From Stictocephala bisonia (Eukaryota; Arthropoda; Insecta; Hemiptera; Membracidae): a stretch of 64,000 bases of DNA. Location: the NCBI GenBank assembly GCA_035578905.1, contig JAQJVL010001209.1:155001-219000 (forward strand). The letters are read 5' to 3'. Shown here piece by piece: positions 1-13,104 of the stretch (positions are counted from its first letter, which is position 1; every line of letters begins with the position of its first letter). The notes beneath the pieces were generated by a model, which saw only the letters and a program-made list of their open reading frames with translations, was not told where the DNA came from and made no database searches. A program made the translations under genes and the position numbers.

Positions 1-2484
1 GTAATAGCCCCATCGAAAATGCTTACATCAACATATTTTACATTATTCCGAATATGTAAAGAAAAAAATGCTTTTTAGTGTTTTTAAATAATCTATCCAG
101 TGGTTATCTTAAAGGAGAATGCATAACTATCATCATATGATAAATAAAATCAATGAGGTTTCCTGATATTATATCCAGTGGATTGGCCTAATAGAAAGTT
201 TCTTATATTACCCTCGGTTATCTATAGATATATAATATCTTACAATTTGAATGATGAATAATAATAAGGTATTAATGTTGGCGCAGACATTATGTACATC
301 CATCTGAGTTTGAAGGTTGTTTAGTACGAAACTAAGAGGCCTATAACATAACCACTCACAACAGTGTTTTCCTCCTTCACTCAAAAATCTGTTATTAAAA
401 TACAAATGCAAAACATTAATGTGATTTTGTGTAATAAAAGTGTAAAGTTGATGCACAGTGAAAACTAGTTAAAATTCTGGTATAATTAAATGACGAAAAA
501 TGGTGCTATTAGATGTTTCAAAGACCTCTTAGTTTCACGGTAAACAATGTTAAACTTGGGTACACATAATTTATGTGCTGACAGTAGGTAAAAAAACCAA
601 GGGCGCTTGATGGATAGAATATTCTTATATTTTGCAAGGCCCATTTATAAGGTATATATTCCACAGTCATACAGTTTATTATATTAGACTGTTGTTATAT
701 GACTTGCCTGCAGCAATTTTGCAGTCAACAAATTTATAACTTTAAAATTAGAACAACACGTAAAAATTTGTTCCTTAACAGAATAAAACCGTTCAGAAAA
801 TGTATTCTTTTATTTGCAAGCTGTTTATGTTTGGGTGGTCTCTCGTGGTTAAGCGGGAGATACAACATGATGTCAGTAACAGTAGGGGATGTCTGGAACT
901 ACAGCCCCTCAACATGTCACTACTCCCCCCCCACCACCACCTTACTTAACTCCCTTACATAGGAACACATATCGTAGACTGAACGCATAAAACCACTGCA
1001 GTCATTTTATTAACATATATCTTAAAGCCTTAAATTTTCAACAGTTAGATTTGTTTATTTCAAAAATGTATTAGGGCTTTAAAAAACACAGAAAATAGTT
1101 TACGAATATTACCATTCAAATTTAAATAAAACTTTCAAATTGAAATTCTTTATTATGCAAATTGACAATGTATACAATTGTATACATTCGTCACTTATAC
1201 TAAGAAATAAAATTAATTATAATGATTAAATAAAACATAATATTCCAATTGACATTTATGGTGGATTTAGGAAGAACTCGTCAAGAGAGTAACACGTGTA
1301 ACTTATACACACAATTTGTTCGAAATACACTACTTTTGTTCTTTTAATATGTGACATTATAAACACAAATCAATATATTTTTTAGGGAGACTGGAGGAGT
1401 TTTTTAAAATCTCAAGCTATGGTAAAATACAGTTGGTATTACCTTTTGATAATAATAACATTACAAGTACTAGTAGTATGCATGTTATATTGCCTTGAGT
1501 ATACAGTTTTACAAGTGCTGGTAGTATACAATTTGTATTACAGTATATCAATAATATTACGTGCTTTGGTAAAATAAGTCATGTATTACCTTATGTTATA
1601 CTACTACAAGTGCTGGTAAATTACCTTATGGTAATCGTGCTATTCAGCCCTACCTTGGCACGTGATCAAGTAGTATGTGAATGTAAAAGCACCAAGTGAA
1701 GTTTTGGAATGATGTTCGTAGCTTGCCAAGTACATGCTGGGAAGCAATTTGAACATCTCCCAACGAAATAATATAAATGGTTGTGTCTAAATAAAGCATG
1801 TTTTGGATGTGTAAAAACCAAATATTCACCCTGTCGTAGTTTATCTTTTAAAATAAGAATAACTTTTACGATATTACACTGAAAAAAAATATTTATAACA
1901 ATTTTGATTGTATTCATCATGTATTAATTTTTGGATGTAAAATATTGACTTTGAGAATATCTTGTATTTGAATAATACAGTAGTTGGTTTTAACTATTCA
2001 TAAGGAGTGAAGCTTAGTTAGAGTTTGTTGCTATTTTATGTAATTGTTTCTTAAATGTAAGTTTGAATTATAGGAATCATAATCCACTCTGATTAGGATT
2101 ATTATTAGTTCATGTTAGTTAGTATGTTATCTCCGTTTAAAATTCGATGGGCTGATTTTATACATTTAAGTTTGTCAGGTTATGGTTTTCATACTATTTA
2201 TAATAAATGGCTACAAAGAATTGGCACAAACTTTCCCCCATATTAAACACTAAAAAATAAAAATTTTTAAATTACCAGTTTGATTCCAAAATATGTTTTT
2301 TGCCATAACTAAAAAACTAGTCAAGTTAGTGACATGTAGTTTTTACTAAAATATTTTAAATTGTAATTCACATATTTTCCGAAAATATAATCAACATCGT
2401 TAGAGTCATGTTTGAGAAAACTCCATGTTGTCTGTTTTTGGACATACAAATAAAAATGTCAAAAAGTTAAAAAAATATTCTGGA
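1..2484. other. AT-rich DNA, nothing recognised
   Basis: No coding exon, RNA gene or tandem array could be supported on either strand. Homopolymer A/T runs and short low-complexity stretches (for example a C-rich CCCCCCCCACCACC run near 925) are present. Open frames here are short and look like chance. Confidence 0.6.
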
Positions 2485-2640
2485 GATATTGGCTAAATAC
2501 ACCTACTTACCAAATGTCATAAAAATGTATCCATCTGATGGTCTCCAACAAACAAGACGTACACACAGACACACATACGGACAGACACAAAAAATGATTA
2601 AAAAAAAAAATTTTCACAGAACCTTAAAATGTATTTTTAG
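2485..2640 (+). repeat. possible retroposon tail
   Basis: The stretch contains an acacacagacacacatacggacagac-like run followed by an A-rich segment. This resembles the 3' tails of old insect non-LTR retroposons and is similar in style to the better tail at 52290-52350. No coding remnant is attached, so the assignment is weak. Confidence 0.25.
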
Positions 2641-2644
2641 AGCA

Positions 2645-3470
2645 TCTTGTAGAATATTTTTGGACGATCACAATACTTTATCTATGCTAACGCACATGGG
2701 AGAAAGTAAACATTCTCAAACGGGTCAAAAACAACCACCATTGCTAGTCAACGTATTTACGTGAACATGTGTGGACTTCCAATGTCCTTAGTTCTTTTAT
2801 TGTATTAATTACAGTATTTGATTGGTCAAAGAGTGGTAATAATTATAGGTTTTATTATAATTATTATTTTTCTCATTCATATTTTCATTTTTACTAACAG
2901 GATTCACTTCTGAGGTTTAGGTTCCTGATTGCCTACGCTACTGGTCTCACCACTCCACGAATTGAACGTAAGGTTTCAAATTCTAGAGTTGAGTGGCATA
3001 CCAGGACGATTAACAATTGTTTATTGTTAATAGCTCTCTCATTTTGTTTCACCGAGGGATCTTTCTTAATTTAAAATTATTTACTTTTGGTAATATTTTA
3101 AACTTTACCTATTTTAATTATACTACCTGTTCCACCCTTAAAACATTAAATAATTTATTTCCTATGAATATTCTTTAATAAAGAGATGATCTACGATAGA
3201 CATTCTTCCTTTTACTTATTTTATAGAGCTAGTTAATGTCGCACCGTTTATCTAAGATGCAAGGTATTTATATCTGTTTTAGAAATATTAAGAGTAGAAA
3301 AATACGATGTAAATTTACATAAAAATCACGTACCAGCAGAGTCGTATAATCATCAAGAAACACCATTCAAAATACAACAGTTCATTCCCTTTAAGCTGTA
3401 GGTCATTTAAATCTCTTTAAACCATTTAAACGACTGATAACCATCGATATGATAACCTAGTTACCAGATT
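2645..3470. other. AT-rich spacer, nothing recognised
   Basis: No repeat boundary, RNA gene or exon could be identified here. The sequence is ordinary AT-rich non-coding DNA. Confidence 0.55.
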
Positions 3471-3870
3471 TCCGCATTCCAAACAAGGTCGCGGCCTTCC
3501 TCTCCCCCTCCCCGGCGCCCATCTCCAACCAACAATGTATGACGGATAGAGTATCGGTTAGTTTGCAGGCGCGGAGCTTTTCTCTTTATTGTTACGAAAC
3601 ACTTTAATTACAAAATTCATATAACTATGCAATTTGATGCACATATCAATAGTTATAATTTCTCAACTCTATCCGTACATTTTAAATTGTACGTGCAAGT
3701 ATTGGCGTAGATTCAGCCATAATAAACTTACTTGAGTACACACTCGGCAGCGGTGATTCTGCTAGGGAGCAGAATCGCTTTTTTACGAGTGGATACTCCA
3801 TTTTGTAAGTGGCCACTCGGTTTTATTCAACTAAAAACGGAGTTGCCACTCGCAAGTCATAAGTAGACTA
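3471..3870. other. GC-richer patch with hairpins
   Basis: Base composition changes abruptly to a C-rich stretch (3480-3530) inside AT-rich DNA. A 9-bp perfect stem (gattctgct at 3755-3763 pairing with 3768-3776, loop aggg) is followed by a run of six T. Just downstream, cgagtgg and ccactcg motifs recur in opposite orientations (3787-3860), so the area can fold further. It could be a small degenerate MITE or a regulatory patch; there is no protein evidence. Confidence 0.4.
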
Positions 3871-4533
3871 ATCGTGGTATTTATAGTGACTCATTAGCAA
3901 GCACGTATAGTGTGGTATTGGTAATATACCAAAAATAACTCCAAAACATAGTTTTAGGGTTGAAAATAAAAATTATATACTGAATTAAACAAAGTGATCT
4001 AGTCCCAAATAAATGTGATAAATATAAGAATTATTCTTTAAAAGTCACGTAAGATCCTAATTGTTTATATACATAATTTTAATGTAGATAATACATATAT
4101 AACTTAATAAAAATAAAAATAATACCAAGTTGTTTTATTTAATGTGACTTATGAAATGGAATCCGAAACATTATTTGTCCTTTTAGTTAAACATTGTAAT
4201 TTACAGTACATTTTCATCAAACAAACTAATATACTTTATGAAATTATTACAATTTCTTAATAATTCTTGAAATACATTTGTATTTTAAACTAATATTCTT
4301 TGTTTTAAATAAATACATTATCTCATATTAAAATGCAAATTTAAAGACGGAATTTTTATATCATGCCAGTAATATCTACATTACATTAACTCATATTAAA
4401 CAAATTATTTGTATTTTCTTTACACTTATTTATCCATGTATTAATAGTTCGTATAGTGAACCAAATATATGAGTTGAAGTTAGGGATAAATAAACCAACT
4501 TCCATTCAATATTAATTATTTAGTAATAGATAA
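3871..4533. other. AT-rich spacer
   Basis: Very AT-rich DNA with no recognisable gene or repeat structure. Confidence 0.55.
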
Positions 4534-4578
4534 TAATCTTTATAATATAAAGTTAAAAATTAGGGCTACTTACGTATT

Positions 4579-4703
4579 TTAGGATGTAATAAAATTAAAA
4601 AACTGAGTCACTAGAAAATGACAATAAAGTCAAAACATGTTGTGCAATGAGTTTTAATAAAAAATATAAGGGTACTCAGTTTTTTAATTTTATTACATCC
4701 TAA
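4579..4703. mobile_element. short MITE with 30-bp perfect TIRs
   Basis: A 30-bp terminal inverted repeat starting ttaggatgtaataaaatt (4579-4608) is matched perfectly in inverted orientation at 4674-4703, enclosing 65 bp of unique DNA. The element is non-coding. A 16-bp direct repeat (taatctttataatata) lies at 4534-4549 and 4701-4716 and overlaps the right TIR end, so it may be a target-site duplication of a slightly larger unit or a coincidence. The superfamily cannot be named from this copy alone. Confidence 0.75.
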
Positions 4704-5044
4704 TCTTTATAATATATATGTACAGTTTAAAATATATTTTTTGTGTGGTTGCAATCTTATGCTTTATTTGTACAACTTACAAACATATTCAACACTATAT
4801 ATATATATTAAATGTTTACTATGTTTCATATGATACGTGTATATGTTAAACAACCTACGTTCCATAAGTTGAAGCGCCGCATTTTCTTCTTACGCTTGCT
4901 GCTACACATCAAAGGTAATAGAATGCATCTTTACACTTGCAGGGGCTCAGTTAAATCCAGAACTCTCCAATGTTTTAATTGCATATTTTAGATGCTTGAT
5001 TTTAAGATTAATACTACAGTCAGTTGTTGTGTGTAGTCATTATC

Positions 5045-5068
5045 ATGGCAGACCAAGACGAGGAACGG
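5045..5068 (+). CDS. candidate first coding exon (MADQDEER), partial
   Basis: An ATG in the context tatcATGG begins an eight-codon open frame, M-A-D-Q-D-E-E-R. It runs directly into cgg|gtaagtaagt at 5069, which is an excellent match to the metazoan splice donor. Upstream, tcagtt within cagtcagttgttgtg (about 5018) fits the arthropod initiator consensus, so a transcription start about 25 bp before the ATG is plausible. The acidic Met-Ala-Asp start is a common N-terminus of cytosolic or muscle proteins but does not identify a family. No acceptor-flanked second exon was found downstream, so the rest of the gene would lie beyond long introns or outside the window. It may also be chance; the call rests on start, donor and initiator together. 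Confidence 0.35.
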
Positions 5069-5942
5069 GTAAGTAAGTATATTTATATATTGGTAAATAA
5101 GTACTGATCTACTATGACTGTTTTTAAGCCAACACTGTTTACTGTATAAATTAATGAAACAACCAAAGTACGTCGTTATAAATGACAATACTGAGCAAAG
5201 CCAAACTGACAGTATTATTTCAATTGTATTTATGTTCCATTTCAATGCTATTACATTGGACAAACTGATTCTCCCCCCCGCCCCTGAAAATTATCGATTT
5301 CCATTTTACGAGATGTCGTACGTAAATGGTTATGTAAAAAGTGGTTGTTTATAATTTGTATTTATTAAATACACATTCCTCACGTCCAATTACCTAACTA
5401 CGACTGCCATTTCTTCAGTTAAATTATATCACAGAAATAAACTGCTTTGTATAGGCTACATATAGCTGTTATCCAACAACCACAAACGCGATACACGTTT
5501 ATTCGAAATGTCATTAAATGAGGTTATGTTGTGAAATCTGTACAAAACTACATACAGTTGCATAAAGGAACATATTGAAGCTTGCTCAGGTATAACGTTA
5601 TTATTTCTATAAACTGTTCAACAGAACGCTGAAGAAGTTCAAAATTACCGTATGTTTTGATTGTCACCCAAATTACTATATGGATCTTACTGAGTTTCAA
5701 AATATTCAAGAAAAATCAGGCAATTTTGTTACAATTTTCATCGTATATAATTATCTTCAAAATGCTAAAAATTATATGTTTTCAAACGTGTTTGAAGTTA
5801 TAAGGAATTTACGTCACTCTCCCGTCCCAGTGAATGTCACTAACTATTGAGACGTTGTGATTAAATAGCTTTATCTCATAATATAAACCCATGAAACATA
5901 TGTTTTAAGTAAATGTTTGTTTATATTCATTATTCGTTAGCA
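5069..5942. other. AT-rich DNA, possible intron
   Basis: Follows the candidate splice donor at 5069. It holds a C-run at 5273-5283 and no supported exon or repeat. Confidence 0.45.
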
Positions 5943-6165
5943 GACGTCGATCGTCAAGAGGTGGGCAAATGAGTGTGATAACTGTAGATGAACGAGTGTA
6001 GTCATTGTTACTAACTAAGGTCGACTGATCCTCAGAAAGATTAATTAATAGCCCAATAGCCAGATGTATTAAGGAATAATTTTCATCGTATTGGTATCGT
6101 AACTTTACGTGGAATCCGAACCACGTAGTGTTGGTCCTGATTTTGAGCTAACTGATAAGCCTGAC
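5943..6165 (-). mobile_element. tRNA-headed SINE copy
   Basis: Read on the minus strand this copy has a tRNA-like head with a box A-like tagctca and a box B-like ggttcggattcc. A body follows that shares cattaattaatagccc-type and gttactaactaagg-type segments with the SINE at 59036-59345, and it ends with the family's tcttgacgatcg tail motif. A related copy sits in each arm of the foldback element. Diverged and presumably inactive. Confidence 0.55.
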
Positions 6166-7311
6166 ACTAAGTTCTCCTCTCTACACAATATCTGAACCTC
6201 GACTACCATCCAACATGGACACCTCAGACTTCTCTAGGATTGACCACGTCGATGGCAACCATTGAGTGGACTCCATGTCAGTATTAGGAGGAAACATGAA
6301 TCACGTTTTTATAATACTAATTCATGCACTGAATGAAGTTATTTATTAAGTTTTAGTGTTCAAACTATATCATCACAATAAGGCAACAAAAACGTTATCT
6401 ATTTGAATACGACTTACTTTTATAACACAGCAGTACAAGTATTTCTACCATCAGTTTATAATAAAAAGGAGTTTTCCCCTAAAATAATAAAGCCACAGGC
6501 CGACCGCAACTCGTAAAAAGTCACAACAAGTTGTTTTATGCCCTTTTATTGTTCCATCTCTGGAACTTGAGAAGGTTAACTTGACTGTTATGAACTGAAA
6601 CAGAATAAAAACTCACTTTTTTACTTCATCTCTCAACGAGTAAATAATAAAGCCAATTTATTGTATTCAATAATAATTAACAACAGCTCCGTCTTAAATG
6701 ACAATTGTTATAATAACAATTAATTGTTATTATTATATCCTAAACAGCCCGTGATCGAGGGTTGTTATAAATGTGCTTATTGAATTAGCATTTTGTACTT
6801 CTCAGATTATAAACTCGTTATTTATAACAATTTAGAGATTTAACAGATCCTTTAAAAAGAACTAACATAACAGATGCTAATTCGAATAGGAAATTATCTA
6901 ATTATTTCTCTTTCAACTCTCCTAAATGAGAAAGTTGGGAATTCTTTCAAAATTACTAAAGGGTCTAAATTATTATATTTGACATGAAATGCTGCATTAA
7001 AATGTATTACACTGACGTAATATAAATAATGTATTACATCTTAAAATTAAATTAAAATGTCATATAAAAATTTGTCATGCTTTTATAGACATTCTCATAC
7101 TAAAATTATAGTTTTCTTTTTCATTTGTTTTACTATTATAAAACCTATTAATTTTACTGTTAATATTTTCAAATATGTTATTTCATATTGACACTGTTAA
7201 ATTTTTAGCTGGTTTGACTTTAATGTAATGTATTGTTGACATGATCCGTCTTGGGTCTACAAATGTAGTTGATATTAACCTTCGTCACAGATAAGAAAGA
7301 AACAGAGTTCG
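6166..7311. other. AT-rich spacer
   Basis: No gene or repeat recognised. A short imperfect palindrome of aattgtta/taacaatt units lies near 6700-6740. Confidence 0.5.
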
Positions 7312-8059
7312 CATTCAATAGTGCACTAAGAGTAGTTAGTTCTCCATTTTCCAAGCATGTGGAAGGGCCAGTGCCTTGTCATTCAACAGTGCACTTAGAG
7401 TAGTTAGTTCTCCATTTTCCAAGCATGTGGAAGGGCCAGTGCCTTGTCATTCAACAGTGCACTTAGAGTAGTTAGTTCTCCCTTTTCCAAGCATGTGGAA
7501 GGGCCAGTGCCTTGTCATTCAACAGTGCACTGAGAGTAGTTAGTTCTCCATTTTCCAAGCATGTGGAAGGGCCAGTGCCTTGTCATTCAACAGTGCACTT
7601 AGAGTAGTTAGTTCTCCATTTTCCAAGCATGTGGAAGGGCCAGTGCCTTGTCATTCAACAGTGCACTTAGAGTAGTTAGTTCTCCATTTTCCAAGCATGT
7701 GGAAGGGCCAGTGCCTTGTCATTCAACAGTGCACTTAGAGTAGTTAGTTCTCCATTTTCCAAGCATGTGGAAGGGCCAGTGCCTTGTCATTCAACAGTGC
7801 ACTTAGAGTAGTTAGTTCTCCATTTTCCAAGCATGTGGAAGGGCCAGTGCCTTGTCATTCAACAGTGCACTTGGAGTAGTTAGTTCTCCATTTTCCAAGC
7901 ATGTGGAAGGGCCAGTGCCTTGTCATTCAACAGTGCACTTAGAGTAGTTAGTTCTCCATTTTCCAAGCATTTGGAAGGGCCAGTGCCTTGTCATTCAACA
8001 GTGCACTTAGAGTAGTTAGTTCTCCATTTTCCAAGCATGTGGAAGGGCCAGTGCCTTGT
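7312..8059. repeat. 68-bp tandem repeat, 11 copies
   Basis: The block is exactly 748 bp, eleven head-to-tail copies of a 68-bp unit starting cattcaacagtgcactta and ending gggccagtgccttgt. Copies differ by only a few point changes (for example the first copy, an a/c change near 7480 and g/t changes near 7970). The near-uniformity implies recent amplification or ongoing homogenisation. No coding function is suggested, since 68 is not a multiple of three. Confidence 0.97.
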
Positions 8060-10480
8060 CATTCACTTGTTTATTACCCGCAAATACCCGAGAATAAAAG
8101 TAGACATTATTACTTCAGATTTAAAAAGATGTAAATTAGTTGTAATCTGTTTATAACTAAATCTGTATAACAAGCAAGTAGCATATATTTATTTTTCTCT
8201 ATAGCTTCGTCTACCCCTATCCCCCGTGCTAAGAGCTAACATAGAACTAAGGTCTATATTATTTTTCCATCGCTAATATTTGAGCTCATAACAAGTAATC
8301 CTTTATTTTGATATCACTGGAGTACGTTATGCAATTTTAAGTATTTCACATGTAGGGGCAATAAAAAAAAAAACTAACGAACAGTTAAAGAACATTTTTG
8401 ATTTGCTGCTTCTAAAGAAAGAGTAAAGGCAGAAAAAACACTTTTTAAGTTTAATATCTGAACATCATATAAGAATGATATAGCATCTTAACAAATTCCA
8501 TGTTTTCAGTTAAGCAAAAAAGTGAAAATACCACTCTTTATGTATGGGTGGGTGGTTGGGTCAATACCATTGTACGTATGTGGGTGGGTCAATAGCACTG
8601 GGTGGGTGGGCCATTCCTACTGTACGTGTATGGGTGGTTGGGAGGGTATAACTGATAACTGTATATAAATCCTAGATCCAAGGTCAAAATGTTGTCAAAG
8701 GGTGATGTTTTTTTTCTTTTTTTCATTTAAACACTAAAACATTTACAGTTCATGGATTATTCTTGTAATTTGTGCCCAAAATTGATCCATAGATAAATAT
8801 TTTAAACTATGAGCTTGGTGTGAAAAGCTATATATTTCGAGCCAGTGAATGAGAGAGTTTAAGGTAAGAGTGTGTTATAATTTTATGTGTCGTTTCTGAA
8901 TTATACATGAATTATATGATTTTTTGGAAATTTTACAATTACAATGTTTACAGTTTTTCTTCAAAATATAAATAGCAATATAATATAATTATAAATTTAA
9001 AATATTGTTTTATATTCTATAGAATGATTATATCTATTTTGAAAAAAACATCCACTGTTCCTGTTACAGTAAAAAATGTATGAACACTGACAAGTTGAGA
9101 AAGGAACTTGTCTGTTAGCGCTGATACAGTAAAAGTACTTGTTAACTAATGACGAACACAAATAAATGTTCTATTGACGAATCAGTATAACATTTGAAAA
9201 TAAATGTAATAACCAAGCTTGAAATAAAAGTATTAAGCTAACGCTGGTTTAGCTTTTCAGAGGGGAACAATGATTTGAGGCCCTGCACAAGGGGGGAGGG
9301 GGTTAATGGCCCATTGTTATGAGTATAGCCATTCTTTGTTTATCCAATATGTGCTCTCTCTGGCATTATGAATTTCCTTTCTCACAAAACAAAATGTAAC
9401 CATAAAATTACATAATAACACAATATAATAACTGTTATGCTTTAAGATATAAATTATTTTTACTAAAAAAATTTTTATTTGTTTTTCTACAAAAAAATAT
9501 GTACAATATTTCATTACAGCTCGTATATACTCACCACATAATAGGTTTTAATTGAGTTTTATGTTAATACTTTTATAATTTTATAAAGTAAAGCTTGATT
9601 TATCTTCAATAAATTACGAGTCCAAGGTGGATCATTAAGTTCATTAAGGACAGGGATTTTTAACAGTTTTAGTTCACCGATGATAGTCAAACAATGGAAA
9701 AGACTGAATCAAAATAATAACGATCTACGTATTTTAGTAACTTGTTCATAAATTTTAAGATAAGGTCTTGAGATATTCTTATATCTGGTCAATGAATATT
9801 TATAATAAATTACTTGTGAAATGTGGAAGTATTAATGGGTAGTATTTTTATAAAACAAACAATTAAACATAGTCGTGTTGAATCAAAAGCTTTTTCAAAC
9901 ATAATCTATCGTCTCTTAACTTAGGTTAGGTTACATTAGGTCCATATGAGTTACATAACCTGATAACTACTTAACAATAAGTAATATCACAACAATTATT
10001 TATTGTTCGGATTGAACTATTGTATTGTTTACTTCAATTATCCTATTAACTTTCAACTGTCTTAAAAACTGGTTGTATATATATAGTTAAACCTGTTATA
10101 CATAGTTAACTGATTAATGTATTTTAATTTAAGGTCGTTTATATTTATTTAAATTTTACGTATATTTCATGCAGTTAGTGCACCTTAAAAAAATTTGGCG
10201 TGATAAGAAGCAGAGTTCCTACTTAATTAATTTTTTCTTGTAAAAATACGAGATCATTTTCATTAAATTATGTCCAATCTTTTAATAAACGTATTTTAAG
10301 CCGATTGCATGATTGTTCTATAAACAAAAATACTCTAGTACCATATTTTTTACTTGGTTATGATTTATTTATACATATTTAACTTGCATACATGAATTAA
10401 TTAAATAGGCAATCGTATTCCCGTGTTTAGTTAAATTTTACAAAATGTTTGTGCCACGGATATGTAAGGGGCTATAACAG
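8060..10480. other. AT-rich spacer around a minisatellite locus
   Basis: Apart from the 36-bp minisatellite at 8541-8648 nothing is recognised. A G-rich ggggggaggggg run occurs near 9290 and short ttaggttagg motifs near 9920. Confidence 0.5.
8541..8648 (-). repeat. 36-bp minisatellite family, locus 1 (degenerate)
   Basis: About three degenerate units of a G-rich motif (tgggtgggtcaata...gtacgtgtat). On the minus strand this is the same tgaccca-cccgccc-accc-atacacgtac unit seen at 10901, 15479, 41487 and 44108. Confidence 0.7.
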
Positions 10481-10525
10481 TCCTAAGCTATTCCACTTGC
10501 ATGAAAAAAGTGGAATAGCTTAGGA
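10481..10525. repeat. 18-bp perfect hairpin
   Basis: tcctaagctattccactt (10481-10498) is perfectly complementary to 10508-10525, with a 9-nt loop gcatgaaaa. The stem is too short for a normal animal pre-miRNA. It could be the relic of a foldback MITE. Confidence 0.7.
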
Positions 10526-10900
10526 AACATAGTTTATAAGGTTAGATTAGATTCTGGTTATGATAAGTTAGGATAAGCTATGTAAGGTTAGGTTAGGATG
10601 TACTATAGGACACATATTTTAAAACAATATTCAGAGCCATCGACGGAGTAAGTCTTCATAAATATTAGTTTTAAAACGGACTTTAAAAGTTCCCAGTAAT
10701 TTTCATCAAGATGCGTTCTAACAACAGATCAAGTAAACGTCACACAACACAAATGTATTACAATATAAGCACAAAATGCACAAATATATTACAATCAAGT
10801 ACAAAATGCACGAATATTATGGTGATCGATTTCAGTGAACCACACTCACCTTCCTCAGACCAGAGGGATTCACAAAAGCTTTTGATACACAATTAGCTAT

Positions 10901-11166
10901 TGACACACCCACCTATTCATACACGTACAGTGGTGTTAACCCACCCGTACACGTACAGTAGTGTTAACCTACCCGCCCACTCATACACGTACAGTGGTGT
11001 TAACCCACCCGCCCACCCGTACACGTACAGTGGTGTTAACCCACCCGCACACTCATACACTTACAGTAGTGTTAACCCACCCGCCCACTCATACACGTAC
11101 AGTGGTGTTAACCCACCTGCCCACCCATACACGTAGAGTGGTGTTAACCCACCCGTACACGTACAG
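10901..11166 (+). repeat. 36-bp minisatellite family, locus 2
   Basis: Roughly seven units of a 36-bp C-rich motif, tggtgttaacccacccgccc followed by acccgtacacgtacag, including shortened units. Because 36 is divisible by three, several frames stay open across the array and give histidine/threonine/proline-rich products, which are not evidence of a gene. Confidence 0.92.
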
Positions 11167-11519
11167 ACGTGCATGGTTTACTTGTTTAAATTTACATATA
11201 GATGATTATTCATACATTCATATTCAATATACTCTCATATGTGCATTTAGGTTACTTAACATTGGAAATGAGTGATAATATCAGTATGAACCTTAAAAAT
11301 AATATGGTATGTCTTCGAAGCTCGTGGAAATTAAAAAATAAATTCTTTTTTTTTGATTTTCAACCAAACAGAAAACTAAATTAAATATTTGATAATTCAT
11401 TAATAAAATTAAGTTTCAAATACTTAAGTAACTATTCTAAATCAGTTATCGTATAAAGTTTATGTGGCAGTAAAATACGTAAGTAATTATCAATTAAAAA
11501 AGAGATATTTTACTGTTTT
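11167..11519. other. AT-rich spacer
   Basis: No feature recognised. Confidence 0.5.
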
Positions 11520-11869
11520 GAAGAGGTCTTAAATAGAACGCTTACAGCACTTGACTCCAAGTCCCCTCCTCCCCTCTTCTACTCATGGGTGAGAAAGGTT
11601 CCGCTTTGTTTTCAAAACGCTTTCAGCAAGGTAAGGGGCGCGTATCATATTGCACAGGACTGGCGGACAATATTGCTGTTTATATTGCAGCCTGCACAGT
11701 CCACCCCAGCTCTCACACACACGCCCTTGTAACAATATTGCGTTCCCTCGACTTAAAGATACGTCGAGCTCTCTTCAATTTCAAGTACACTTGCTTTGCG
11801 TGGACAGGAACATTTTGTACCAGGAATGTACAGATTCCAAACAGTTTAAGACAATAATATTTAAAGATA
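11520..11869. promoter_or_regulatory. GC-richer conserved-looking patch
   Basis: A block of mixed composition in AT-rich surroundings, with no tandem repeats. It contains two SoxB-like acaatattg sites (about 11667 and 11730) and an agctctcttcaattt segment. Open frames of about 90 codons overlap in two frames without any recognisable domain. The appearance resembles a conserved non-coding element, but conservation cannot be tested here. Confidence 0.25.
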
Positions 11870-13100
11870 CTTTCTATAGTGCATTTCAAAAGATATTGCT
11901 ACATCAATACATACTTTTTAACCTTATTTAATAAGTTAAACACTATATATTATAAAAGAATATTATGAAATAAAAAATTTATTTTACTATGTTTTGCTAA
12001 ACCTTTACTCATATCTAATATAATACTCTGCTTAAAAATATTACAGTAAATTTATAAAAAATAAGTTATATTTATCTTTAGAAATCCTATTTATAGAAGT
12101 AACAGTTAAACTGAGGAAGATAGTGTAAACTATTAAAATTTAAACCCAGTTTACTACAATAGTAATAAGCCACAATTATAAAATTATGATAAAAAATACG
12201 TAAATATTAAGTACATTTTTTAGAAATTTTACGCTAAAAAAGTAAATACACAATTAAACTTCCAAAACACTCAAGGTTAGAGTAGTTTTTGAATGTCTTA
12301 AATTTGTTTAGTTTTCAATTAATTTAAGTCAGGTGTGTAATAAAAAACTACACGTCTGTTCATTTTTGCTTTTATCCTATTTCGTAGGTTTACATTTAAA
12401 TTTCTCGCCAACCACATGCGAAAACTCAAAAATACACATTGGCCCATAGAATATTTCAATGTTGTATTGTTCAAAAGTACTTTTCAGTCAGATTTCCTGC
12501 CTCCTAAAATATCCTAAAAATATGCATTTACTGGGAAATATTTGCATTTTTTCGATTGAAAATACATCTTCCTAGAGATGATAAAAGTAAATAAGTGGTT
12601 GTAATTTTAATTTAAAATTTTCATTATTTGCAGATTGTTAAGAAATTCATACTGTTAAAATGGTGATGAAGGCATAATACTCATAACCATATTATTCTAT
12701 ATAAATATTGTGTAAAACAAAATTAATTTCGCTGTGTGGGCCAACTCTGAATACCGATCTAACTGTGGACTGAGAATTTGAAGATCAGTAGTTACAAATT
12801 ATATATATTTTGATAACGTAATATAAACATCTCCATTACAATCTAAACTTATCAAATCATACAATTTATCAAAGGGAATATTTCAAGTTCTTGTAGCACA
12901 ATCCACATGTACACGTATTTGTAAAAATATGGCATGAAACTCATATGCCTGTAAATTGTAGATTATGATTTAAGACCATCCAATATAAAATCATGTGAAT
13001 TCAATTTACATGCCTGATGCACATTTGACCATGAGTGTTAAACATTAAATGCATGCTCTAAATTGCGAATCAAGCACATATATAGGGTTAATTAGTATAG
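11870..13100. other. AT-rich spacer
   Basis: Extremely AT-rich; no exon or repeat boundary supported. Confidence 0.5.
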
Positions 13101-13104
13101 TACG

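Noticed and set aside
10575..10605. Telomere-type TTAGG repeat
   Set aside because: Only two or three ggttag/ttagg units, as at 9920 and 51713; too short and irregular for telomeric DNA.
10900..11275. His/Thr/Pro-rich small proteins
   Set aside because: Frames opened by the 36-bp minisatellite; the same effect is seen at 15466-15746 and 41451-41745.
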